64,000 nucleotides of DNA from assembly GCF_020622355.1 (NCBI RefSeq), contig NZ_WHVL01000005.1, positions 1-64,000 on the forward strand, in the 5' to 3' direction. Both the position numbers and the translations under genes were made by a program. Position 1 is the first letter of the stretch. Each line of letters begins with the position of its first letter. The stretch comes from Vreelandella malpeensis (GTDB lineage Bacteria > Pseudomonadota > Gammaproteobacteria > Pseudomonadales > Halomonadaceae). Below are positions 44,670 to 57,661 of the stretch, piece by piece. The notes under the pieces were generated by a model. That model was not told the origin of the DNA. It did no database searches and saw only the letters and a list, made by a program, of their open reading frames with translations.

Positions 44670-47417
44670 GTGAGCACACGTTTTTTGCACCACTTCTTCG
44701 AACCACATAGCGTGGCCGTGTTCGGTGCTTCCGAAAAGCCTGAGTCCCTGGGCGGCCTGGTGCTGCGTAACCTGCAGGAAGGCGGTTTTACCGGCACGCT
44801 CTGGGCGGTGAACCCCAAGGGGTACCGCGACGTGTTCGGCACCGCCTGCTTCAAGAGCGCAAGCGATCTGCCAGGTACGCCGGATCTGGCGGTGATCTGT
44901 ACCCGGGTGGAAGGCGCACCGCGGCTGATCGGCAAATTGGGCAGAAAGGGCGTCAAGGCAGCGCTGGTACTCTCCGGCGGGGCGTATCTCGATCAAGAGC
45001 AGGGCGACGAGGGCTCGATTCGCGAGCAGATGCTCCACGCCGCCCGCGCCTCGGGCATGCGCGTGCTCGGGCCGGAGTGCATGGGCTTGATCGTGCCGGG
45101 CAGAAAGCTCAACGCCTCCTACGCCAGCCAGCCGGTCAGGCCCGGGCGAGTGGCGTACCTCGGTCAGTCCGGCATGCTCGCCAACGCCATGATCGACTGG
45201 GCCGCCGGGCGCGAGGCGGGCTTTTCCCACCTGATCACCGTGGGCGACAGCGTCGATGTATTGCTGCCGGATCTGATCGATTACGTGAACCAGTTCTCGC
45301 CGGCCCAGGCGATCCTTCTTCACCTCGAGCGGGTGATGGACGCCCAGCACTTCATGACCTCGGTGCGCGACGCTTCGCGCAACCGCCTGGTGCTGGCGAT
45401 CAAGAGCGGCCGTACGCCGGCTTCGGATCTTTCCGGCATGCCGCCGACGCCCGGCATCATCAATCGCGACGTGGTGTTCGATGCCGCCTTCGCCCGGGCC
45501 GGAGTGGTGCGGGTCGACGACTCCGACGAGCTGTTCGATGCGCTGGAGACGCTCTCGCGCATGCGCCCGCTGCGCGGCGACCGGCTTGCGGTGGTCTCCA
45601 ACGGGCTGGGCCCGGCGATGCTGGCCATCGACAAGCTGGTCAGCGCCGGCGGTACGCTCGCCACCTTCAGTGATGAGACGCGTGCTGCGCTCACAACGCG
45701 CCGGGTGGACATGAGCAAGCCCGGCGAGAACCCGGTGGACGTGGGCGGCAACGCCACGCCCGCCCGCTTTGTCGATGCGCTGGAGATCGTCACCGCCGAC
45801 CCCGGCGTCGATGCGGTGCTGGTGGTGCACGCGCCCACGCGGCTCGCGCCCTCGGTTGAGACCGCACAGGCGCTGATCGATCAGCGCAAGCGCTTCAAGC
45901 GCAACCTGCTGACCAGCTGGATGGGGTTGAAGGAGGCCTTGAATGCGCGCGGCCTGTGCAGCGCAGCGGGCATCCCGACCTATATCTCGCCGGAGAAGGC
46001 GGTCAAGGCCTTCATGCACATGGTCGACTATCAGCGAGTGCAGGCGCTGCTCCAGGAAATTCCGCCAAGCTTGACCTTCACCACCCGCGCCGAGGATCGC
46101 GCCGAGTGCCGCGCGCTGATCGAGCGCGCACGCGCCGCCGGCCGTCAGACGTTGAACCATTCGGAAACCGCCAAGGTGCTCGAGGCCTACGGCATTCCCA
46201 CCGCGCCGAGCGTCTACCTGCAGCACCCGCACGAGGCGCACGAAAACGGCGGCCATTTCGACGGTCCCAAGGCGGTCAAGGTGGTCCACGAGGGCAACTG
46301 CCGGCCCTACCGCTACCGCCGCCATCCGCACAAGCTCTCCGCCGGGCTTCTGCAGGACCTGGAAACCGCCGAGCAGGTGGAGGAGGGCATGCAGCGCCTG
46401 GGCGCCAAGGTGCAGGAGAAGTTTCCCGAGTACGCCATCAAGGAGTTCTGCCTGCAGCCCATGCAGCGCGGCAAGCACTCGATGCAGATCTGCGCCGGCA
46501 TCACGCGCGACCCGGTGTTTGGGCCCCTGATCGTGTTCGGTATCGGCGGCTACAAGGTGAACGTGCTGGCGGATCGCCAGGTGGCACTGCCGCCGCTCAA
46601 CATGAGCCTGGCCGCCGACGTGGTCCGGCGCACCCACGCCGCTTCGCTGATTCGCGAGCACTCGGCGGACGTGGAGCGCGATCTGGAGCGGCTTTGCCAG
46701 CTGCTGGTGAAGCTATCCCAGATGGCGTCGGATCTCACCGAGCTTCGCGGGCTCGAACTCAACCCGCTGCTTTTGAACCGTGACGGCATGCTGGCGGTGG
46801 ATTTCGCCATGGACCTGGGGGCGCCGGCGCGGTTCGCGATCATGCCCTATCCGGAGGAGCTGCGTGAATGGGTGACGCTGAACAACGGCTGGCGGGTCGA
46901 AATTCGCCCGATTCGCGCCGAGGATGCGCCCTTGATCACCCGCTTTCATACCCGGCTTTCCGAGGAGAGCATCCGCTTTCGCTACTTCCACAACAAGGCA
47001 AGCCTTACCCAGCGCGACCTGTCGATGCTTTCGCACATCAACTACGACCGCCAGATGGCCTTCATCGCCGAGCACCAACACGACGACGGCAGCAAGGAGA
47101 TGCTCGGCGTGGTACGGGTCTACAATGATGCCGACAACATTCGCACCGAGTTCTCGATCATCGTGCGCGATGATCTGCAAGGGTTGGGGATCGGGCGGCT
47201 GCTGATGGAGAAGATGATCGCCTACTGCAAGGGGATCGGCACCATCGAGATGATCGGCAAGATCATGATGGACAATCACCCCATGCGTGCACTGATGAAA
47301 AAGCTCGGCTTCAAGAGCCGCTACAACATGGACGAGCAGGTGATCGACGCGGTGCTGCGCCTCAACGAGCCGGACAGCGAATGGCAGCGCCACCGCCTCG
47401 AGAGCCTGGCGGACTAG
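44670..47417 (+). CDS. pat: Pat-type protein lysine acetyltransferase (NDP-forming acyl-CoA synthetase-like + GNAT)
   Basis: A 915-residue protein. The N-terminal CoA-binding domain (FFEPHSVAVFGASEKPESL, residues ~8-130) and ligase-CoA domain are followed by an ATP-grasp-like region (~500-725). The C-terminal GNAT domain (~735-905) has the acetyl-CoA loop GLGIGRLLMEKM. E. coli and Salmonella Pat/YfiQ acetylate Acs and other lysines. The start is GTG 44670 with GGGAGAGG 7 bases upstream; the frame is open further up but the extra residues are non-family. Confidence 0.93.
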   Translation: MSTRFLHHFFEPHSVAVFGASEKPESLGGLVLRNLQEGGFTGTLWAVNPKGYRDVFGTACFKSASDLPGTPDLAVICTRVEGAPRLIGKLGRKGVKAALVLSGGAYLDQEQGDEGSIREQMLHAARASGMRVLGPECMGLIVPGRKLNASYASQPVRPGRVAYLGQSGMLANAMIDWAAGREAGFSHLITVGDSVDVLLPDLIDYVNQFSPAQAILLHLERVMDAQHFMTSVRDASRNRLVLAIKSGRTPASDLSGMPPTPGIINRDVVFDAAFARAGVVRVDDSDELFDALETLSRMRPLRGDRLAVVSNGLGPAMLAIDKLVSAGGTLATFSDETRAALTTRRVDMSKPGENPVDVGGNATPARFVDALEIVTADPGVDAVLVVHAPTRLAPSVETAQALIDQRKRFKRNLLTSWMGLKEALNARGLCSAAGIPTYISPEKAVKAFMHMVDYQRVQALLQEIPPSLTFTTRAEDRAECRALIERARAAGRQTLNHSETAKVLEAYGIPTAPSVYLQHPHEAHENGGHFDGPKAVKVVHEGNCRPYRYRRHPHKLSAGLLQDLETAEQVEEGMQRLGAKVQEKFPEYAIKEFCLQPMQRGKHSMQICAGITRDPVFGPLIVFGIGGYKVNVLADRQVALPPLNMSLAADVVRRTHAASLIREHSADVERDLERLCQLLVKLSQMASDLTELRGLELNPLLLNRDGMLAVDFAMDLGAPARFAIMPYPEELREWVTLNNGWRVEIRPIRAEDAPLITRFHTRLSEESIRFRYFHNKASLTQRDLSMLSHINYDRQMAFIAEHQHDDGSKEMLGVVRVYNDADNIRTEFSIIVRDDLQGLGIGRLLMEKMIAYCKGIGTIEMIGKIMMDNHPMRALMKKLGFKSRYNMDEQVIDAVLRLNEPDSEWQRHRLESLAD

Positions 47418-47438
47418 CCGCCCGGCTCGTTGGCGAAC

Positions 47439-48083
47439 TCACGGGGCGAGACGGAAGCGACTCCAGGGGCCGTCACCCTGGCGTTCGAAGCGCAGGCGAT
47501 CGTGAAGCCTGCTGGGCTGGCCCTGCCAGAACTCGATCATGTCGGGCTTGATGCGATAGCCGCCCCAGTGGATCGGGCGCGGGATCTGCTGGTCGGCGTA
47601 GGCGTGCTCGAAACGGGTCTGACGCTCCTCGATCCAGTTGCGATCGGGAATCACCACGCTCTGGGTGGCGATCCAGGCGCCCAGCTGGCTGCCACGCGGG
47701 CGGCTGGCGAAGTAGGCATCCGACTCTTCGGCTGCCACCTGCTCGACCGGGCCTTCGACACGTACCTGGCGCGACAGGCCGGGCCACCAGAAGGTCGCGG
47801 CGGCGAAGGGGACGTTGCTGAGCTCACTGCCCTTGTGGCTATGGTAGTTGGTGTAGAAGGTCAGCCCCTGATCGTCGAAACCTTTCAGCAGTACCACCCG
47901 GGCGTGGGGTCGCCCTTGGCTGTCCACGGTGGCGAGCGTCATGGCATTGGCGTCCTGGCCATCGCTTTGAAGCGCAAGGTCCAGCCACTCGCCGAAGAAC
48001 GCCAGCGGATCGGTCGGGGTGGTGGCCTCTTCCAGGTGGCGGCCTTCGTAGTCACGCCGAACGTCGGCAATGTTACGGGTCAT
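47439..48083 (-). CDS. pdxH: Pyridoxamine 5'-phosphate oxidase
   Basis: A 214-residue FMN enzyme that makes pyridoxal phosphate from PNP or PMP. Typical segments are AMTLATVDSQGRPHARVVLL near residue 50, GLTFYTNYHSHKGSEL near 80, the PIHWGGYRIKPDMIEFWQG region near 175, and the invariant C-terminus RFRLAP. It is monocistronic, convergent with pat across 21 bases. Confidence 0.97.
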   Translation of the reverse strand: MTRNIADVRRDYEGRHLEEATTPTDPLAFFGEWLDLALQSDGQDANAMTLATVDSQGRPHARVVLLKGFDDQGLTFYTNYHSHKGSELSNVPFAAATFWWPGLSRQVRVEGPVEQVAAEESDAYFASRPRGSQLGAWIATQSVVIPDRNWIEERQTRFEHAYADQQIPRPIHWGGYRIKPDMIEFWQGQPSRLHDRLRFERQGDGPWSRFRLAP

Positions 48084-48124
48084 GGTGCCTGCTCCCTTGT
48101 GTTGTTGACGTTAGTGTACATCAC

Positions 48125-49669
<1,545 letters not shown>

Positions 49670-49770
49670 GTTCTATCCTTGTAAAAGAAAGCCGGCCGGC
49701 GCCAGGAAGTCTTAAGCCGGGCGCCCGGGTTTGCTAGGATACATAACGCACCCCATCGAAGGAGCCCGCT

Positions 49771-50361
49771 ATGAACCAGCCACTTCGCGATGACATGGAT
49801 TTTCGCGCGTTTGTCGGTGATGTGAAACCACTGGCAAAGCGTAATCGGGCGGAAACCAGGACAGGGCATGCGCGCCCGACGGAGGCGCAGCTGGCACGCC
49901 GCGAGCATGCTCAGGAGGTGCTCGGCGCCAGCAACTTTCTTTCCGACGATTTCGTCGACCTGCTGGCCCCGCTCGATCCCATCGAGTACCGGCGCGAGGG
50001 CATTCAGCAAGGGGTGGTCGACAAGCTGCGTCACGGCGGCTACAGCGTGCAGGCCCAGCTGCACCTTCTGCGCCGCCCGCTCGACGAGTGTCGGCGCATG
50101 CTGTTTCCCTTCATTCAGGAGGCCTACGCGCACGATCTGCGCTCGGTGATGATCGTCCACGGGCGGGGGCGCGAACTCGAGAGCCCGGCCAACGTCCTGC
50201 GCTCTTACTTGGCCAAGTGGCTCGCCCAGTTCGACGAGGTGCAGGCCTACGTGTCGGCGCAGCCCTCGGAAGGCGGCATGAGCGCCACCTGGGTGATGCT
50301 CAGAAAGAGCGAACGCGCCAAGACTAACAACCGCGAGCGCCAGCAAAAGCGTCGCGGCTGA
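49771..50361 (+). CDS. smrA: Smr-domain endonuclease SmrA
   Basis: A 196-residue protein with a C-terminal Smr domain (~95-185). The LxLxRRPLDECR motif in QAQLHLLRRPLDECRRML replaces the usual LDLHG start. SVMIVHGRGRELESPANVLR holds the HGRG core, and GGMSATWVMLRK the end. SmrA-type proteins are nucleases linked to DNA or RNA processing. AAGGAG lies before the ATG. A hairpin terminator follows. Confidence 0.92.
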   Translation: MNQPLRDDMDFRAFVGDVKPLAKRNRAETRTGHARPTEAQLARREHAQEVLGASNFLSDDFVDLLAPLDPIEYRREGIQQGVVDKLRHGGYSVQAQLHLLRRPLDECRRMLFPFIQEAYAHDLRSVMIVHGRGRELESPANVLRSYLAKWLAQFDEVQAYVSAQPSEGGMSATWVMLRKSERAKTNNRERQQKRRG

Positions 50362-50395
50362 TTTACTTTGAACGCCGTCACGGAAGATCGACGCA

Positions 50396-50421
50396 AAAGG
50401 GCGGCCCGAAGGCCGCCCTTT
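50396..50421. terminator. Bidirectional terminator after smrA
   Basis: An 11-bp perfect stem AAAGGGCGGCC/GGCCGCCCTTT with loop CGAA, between smrA and the convergent DUF934 gene. Confidence 0.85.
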
Positions 50422-50446
50422 GCATGAGCGCTGATTCGATTGCGTT

Positions 50447-50980
50447 TCAGTGCGTCTGTACCAGGCGCCGCTCGAACAGCGCCGAGCGCTGGTGGACGTC
50501 ACTCTGGTAGCTCACGCTGAAGGCGCTCAAGGCGCGCAGGGCATCCGCCGGGTCCTGATCGTCGCGCAGGGCCATGGCGTCGAAGCCGCAGCGACGCATG
50601 TAGTCGAGCTGGTCGACCAGCACGTCGCCCACGGCGCGAAGTTCGCCCTTATAGCCATAGCGCTCGCGCAGAAGTCGCGCCAGGCTGTAGCCACGCCCGT
50701 CGGTGAAGGCGGGGAAATCGATGGCGACCGCCTTGGCCCGCGCAAGCTCTTCGCCAAGTGCGGCAGTGAGCTCGGTGTCGCTGGTCAGAAGCGGGGCGAG
50801 CTCGTCGTCATCGGCGTGCTCGCGCCACAGCGCCAGCGGCACGAAGGCCGGCAGCTGTTCGGGCAGGGCGCTCTCGTCGAAAGAGACGCACCAGGCGTTT
50901 TCCATGGCGAGTTCGCCATCGACGATCAGGTGATCGACGTGAACCGGCGCAGGCGCGCTCTCTTGGACTTCAGTGGGCAT
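50447..50980 (-). CDS. DUF934 protein, sulfite reductase partner
   Basis: A 177-residue protein. The DUF934 core AIDFPAFTDGRGYSLARLLR lies near residue 88, followed by GELRAVGDVLVDQLDYMRRCGFDA. It is nearly always encoded after cysI in pseudomonads and relatives and is presumed to assist sulfite reduction. It overlaps the cysI end by 11 bases. The biochemical role is unproven. Confidence 0.9.
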   Translation of the reverse strand: MPTEVQESAPAPVHVDHLIVDGELAMENAWCVSFDESALPEQLPAFVPLALWREHADDDELAPLLTSDTELTAALGEELARAKAVAIDFPAFTDGRGYSLARLLRERYGYKGELRAVGDVLVDQLDYMRRCGFDAMALRDDQDPADALRALSAFSVSYQSDVHQRSALFERRLVQTH

Positions 50981-52625
50981 AGACGCGCTCCTTGAAGGGT
51001 TTCAGGCCGATGCGGCGATAGGTGTCGAGAAAACGCTCGTCCTCGTGGCGCTCGGCGACATAGACCTCTAGTACCTTCTCGACCACGCCGGGCACGTCCT
51101 CGCGGAAGAACGACGGGCCGAGGATCTTGCCAAGCGAGGTGTCGTCGGTGGCGTTGCCACCGATCGAGATCTGGTAGTACTCCTCGCCCTTCTTGTCGAC
51201 GCCGAGAATACCGATGTGGCCGACATGGTGGTGGCCGCAGGCATTCATGCAGCCGGAGATGTTGAGATCGATCGGCCCCAGGTCGTACAGGAAGTCGAGA
51301 TCCTCGAAGCGCTCCTGCAGTGACTGGGCGATCGGGATCGACACCGCGTTGGCGAGGCTGCAGTAGTCGCCGCCGGGGCAGCAGATGATGTCGTTGAGCG
51401 TGCCCACGGTGGGGTTGGCCATGCCGAGCGCCTCGAGCTTCTGCCAGAGCGCTTCGATCTCGTCGACCGGCACGTCGGACAGCACCAGGTTCTGCTCGTG
51501 GGTGACGCGGATTTCACCGAACCCGTAGCGGTCAGCGAGATCCGCCACCGCGTCCATCTGGTCGGCGGTGACGTCGCCCGGGGCGTGCTCGCGACGCTTG
51601 AGCGACAGTGTCACCGCCTTGTAGCCCGGTACCTTGTGATCGGTGACGTTGTTGGTGACGAAGCGCGCGAACGCCCGGTTCTCCTGGCGCAGCGCCTCGA
51701 ACGCGTCGATCGCGCCATCGGCGACCGGTCGACGTTCGGGCTCGGGGAAATGACGTTTGGCGTCATCCACCGCGGCTTGGGTCAAGGTCTGCGGGCCATC
51801 CTTCAGGTGCGCCCACTCCTCGTCGACGCGACGGCGATACTCCTCGACGCCCAGCGCCTTGACCAGAATCTTGATGCGCGCCTTGAACTTGTTGTCCCGG
51901 CGGCCGAACTGGTTGTAGACCCGAACGCAGGCCTCGAGGTAAGTGAGCAGGTGCTGCCAGGGCAAGTCCTCGCGCACGGTTTCGGCGATCATCGGCGTAC
52001 GACCCAGGCCACCGCCGGCGAGTACTTTCACGCGCAGCTCGCCTTCGTCGTTGCGCCACAGGCGCAGGCCAATATCATGGACCTGGATCGCCGCGCGGTC
52101 GTGAGCCGCGCCGCTCACCGCGATCTTGAACTTGCGCGGCAGGTAGGCGAATTCCGGGTGCAGGGTGGACCACTGTCGAATCAGCTCGCACCAGGGGCGC
52201 GGGTCTTCCACTTCGTCGTTGGCGATGCCGGCGAACTGGTCGCTGGTGGTATTGCGGATGCAGTTACCGCTGGTCTGGATGGCGTGCATCTGCACCTTGG
52301 CGAGCTCAGCGAGGATGTCCGGCACGTCCTCGAGCGCCGGCCAGTTGAGCTGCAGGTTCTGGCGCGTGGTGAAGTGACTATAGCCGCGATCATAGCGGCG
52401 CGTGATCTCGGCCAAGGCCTTCAGCTGATGGCCGGCCAGCATGCCGTAGGGGATGGCGATACGAAGCATCGGCGCATGACGCTGGATATACAGGCCGTTT
52501 TGCAGGCGCAGCGGGCGAAACTCCTCTTCACCGAGCTTGCCGGCCTGGTAACGTTCCATCTGATCGCGGAACTGAGCTACCCGCTCGTCGACGAGCGTTT
52601 GGTCGTGAATATCATAACGGTACAT
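50970..52625 (-). CDS. cysI: Sulfite reductase (siroheme [4Fe-4S] hemoprotein), CysI type
   Basis: A 551-residue assimilatory sulfite reductase that reduces sulfite to sulfide. The N-terminal ferredoxin-like half contains YDRGYSHFTTRQNLQLNWP and ILAELAKVQMHAIQTSGNC. The cluster cysteines are in IICCPGGDYCSLA near residue 425 and LNISGCMNACGHHHVG near 465. It resembles the single-subunit pseudomonad form, not the E. coli CysIJ flavoprotein complex. The start at 52625 (MYRYDIHDQ) has AGGACC upstream. An AT-rich promoter with a dyad lies upstream. Confidence 0.94.
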   Translation of the reverse strand: MYRYDIHDQTLVDERVAQFRDQMERYQAGKLGEEEFRPLRLQNGLYIQRHAPMLRIAIPYGMLAGHQLKALAEITRRYDRGYSHFTTRQNLQLNWPALEDVPDILAELAKVQMHAIQTSGNCIRNTTSDQFAGIANDEVEDPRPWCELIRQWSTLHPEFAYLPRKFKIAVSGAAHDRAAIQVHDIGLRLWRNDEGELRVKVLAGGGLGRTPMIAETVREDLPWQHLLTYLEACVRVYNQFGRRDNKFKARIKILVKALGVEEYRRRVDEEWAHLKDGPQTLTQAAVDDAKRHFPEPERRPVADGAIDAFEALRQENRAFARFVTNNVTDHKVPGYKAVTLSLKRREHAPGDVTADQMDAVADLADRYGFGEIRVTHEQNLVLSDVPVDEIEALWQKLEALGMANPTVGTLNDIICCPGGDYCSLANAVSIPIAQSLQERFEDLDFLYDLGPIDLNISGCMNACGHHHVGHIGILGVDKKGEEYYQISIGGNATDDTSLGKILGPSFFREDVPGVVEKVLEVYVAERHEDERFLDTYRRIGLKPFKERVYAH

Positions 52626-52699
52626 GTGCACGGTCCTGCATAGCGAAATGGTCACGTCGAGACGGACGGTAATTTGCCGTCACCTTAACGCATATCTGC

Positions 52700-52741
52700 A
52701 TATTCTATGAAAGAATATATAATTATCTTTTTATCGTTAAA
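52700..52741 (-). promoter_or_regulatory. AT-rich promoter and operator-like dyad of cysI
   Basis: On the minus strand TTTAAC (52736-52741), a 16-base spacer and TATATT (52714-52719). A 7-bp inverted repeat ATATTCT-ATGAA-AGAATAT (52700-52718) covers the -10 and the likely start point. A LysR-type regulator such as CysB is the obvious candidate, but the site is not diagnostic. Confidence 0.45.
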
Positions 52742-52789
52742 AGCTATTTGACGGTTTTGGGCGCCGGCGGTCTGGACGGCGTCATCCTG

Positions 52790-56509
<3,720 letters not shown>

Positions 56510-56668
56510 GGCGAGGGGGAGCTCCAGCAACACAGTCGGATATGTCTGCGCGACGATCCACGCAAGCGGCGCACAGCATATCAAAGGGCGCGTGGCGGGG
56601 CAGCATCGCAAGCGCCCGACATCATGCCCGTTTGGACTTTACTTAGATGCGCGCCAGGCCTGGAACGA

Positions 56669-56693
56669 ATAGTTTACTAAAATGGTCGGGATT
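56669..56693 (+). promoter_or_regulatory. IscR type-1-like binding site upstream of nfuA
   Basis: The 25 bases from ATAGTTTACT to GGGATT agree at 21 positions with the E. coli IscR type-1 consensus as I recall it (ATASYYGACTRWWWYAGTCR then RSTAT). The dyad ACTAAAATGGTC is intact. It touches the -35 of the proposed nfuA promoter, the usual position for IscR repression. Confidence 0.55.
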
Positions 56694-56720
56694 GTGTCGG
56701 CCCGCGGTTTTGCTTACCAT
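56692..56720 (+). promoter_or_regulatory. Promoter of nfuA
   Basis: TTGTGT (56692-56697), a 17-base spacer and TACCAT (56715-56720) lie 58 bases before the start codon and abut the IscR-like site. Confidence 0.5.
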
Positions 56721-56778
56721 AAGCCGCAAATGACATGTGAGGCGGCCGTGCCGCTACCACAGAAGGAGTAGACCGCTC

Positions 56779-57384
56779 ATGACCACGACTATCGAAGCGC
56801 CCGGCATCGACATCACCGACAGCGCCCAAGGCTATCTCGCGGAGCTTCTGGAAAAGCAGAACGTTGAAGGTATCGCGGTGCGCATCTTCATTACCCAGCC
56901 CGGCACCCCCTACGCGGAAACTTGCCTGGCCTACTGCCGCCCGGGCGAAGAAGAGCCCACGGACGTGCTGCTCGAGCTCGACAAGATCAACGTCTACCTG
57001 GACAAGAACAGCCTGGCGTTTCTAGAGGAAGCGGTCGTCGACTTCAACGCCGATCGCATGGGGGGGCAGCTCACCATCAAGGCGCCCAATGCCAAGATGC
57101 CCAAGGTGAATGCGGATAGCCCTCTGGAAGATCGCATCAACTACATTCTCTACAGCGAGATCAACCCGGGCCTGGCGGCTCACGGGGGCGAGATCAAGCT
57201 CGTCGAGCTGACCGAGCAGAAAGTGGCGATCCTGGCCTTCGGCGGCGGTTGCCAGGGGTGCGCGGCGGTCGATCTCACGCTCAAGGATGGCGTCGAGAAG
57301 ACGTTGATCGAGCGTATTCCGGAGCTTGCCGGCATTCGCGACGTTACCGACCATACCGATACTACCAACGCCTATTATCGTTGA
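56779..57384 (+). CDS. nfuA: Fe-S biogenesis protein NfuA
   Basis: A 201-residue [4Fe-4S] carrier. The N-terminal A-type (HesB-like) domain lacks the usual three cysteines, as in E. coli NfuA. The C-terminal NifU domain has the cluster cysteines in [15 protein letters not shown] near residue 158. ATG 56779 follows AAGGAG. An IscR-like site lies upstream and a strong terminator follows, so it is monocistronic. Confidence 0.96.
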   Translation: MTTTIEAPGIDITDSAQGYLAELLEKQNVEGIAVRIFITQPGTPYAETCLAYCRPGEEEPTDVLLELDKINVYLDKNSLAFLEEAVVDFNADRMGGQLTIKAPNAKMPKVNADSPLEDRINYILYSEINPGLAAHGGEIKLVELTEQKVAILAFGGGCQGCAAVDLTLKDGVEKTLIERIPELAGIRDVTDHTDTTNAYYR

Positions 57385-57404
57385 TCCCGCACGTTCTACT
57401 TTCG

Positions 57405-57437
57405 AAAAGCGCTCTGCTCCGGCAGGGCGCTTTTTTT
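57405..57437 (+). terminator. Rho-independent terminator after nfuA
   Basis: AAAAGCGCTCTGC/GCAGGGCGCTTTT (one T-G pair) with loop TCCG and a run of seven T. Confidence 0.92.
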
Positions 57438-57500
57438 GGTTCAGCTTTTGCTCCGACGTTGGCAATGAAAACGTTTAAACCCGATCTCAACGCTTTACAT

Positions 57501-57540
57501 TTGTACAACAATTGTCAAAAAAGGGTTTATGCTCTATTTC
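57501..57540 (+). promoter_or_regulatory. Promoter of the BCCT transporter with overlapping palindromes
   Basis: TTGTCA (57512-57517), a 17-base spacer and TATTTC (57535-57540). Two overlapping 8-bp palindromes, TTGTACAA (57501-57508) and ACAATTGT (57508-57515), cover the -35, as an operator would. The predicted leader is about 100 bases. Confidence 0.45.
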
Positions 57541-57661
57541 ATATTCATTGCTTGGGGCGATGCAGCAAAGGCCGTCGTTTCCATGGGTCCTACCAACGCT
57601 GAATCATACTAAAACTGAGTCGTATCAAGACAAGGGAGCCACGACCATCAATAAGCCTTCG

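Noticed and set aside
44574..46661. A 695-codon open frame antisense to pat
   Set aside because: Same reasoning: the plus-strand frame encodes a clear Pat acetyltransferase with a good ribosome site.
56510..56660. Possible cobalamin, SAM or SAH riboswitch in front of metH
   Set aside because: No B12-box-like sequence and no convincing SAM or SAH core could be found in the minus-strand leader.
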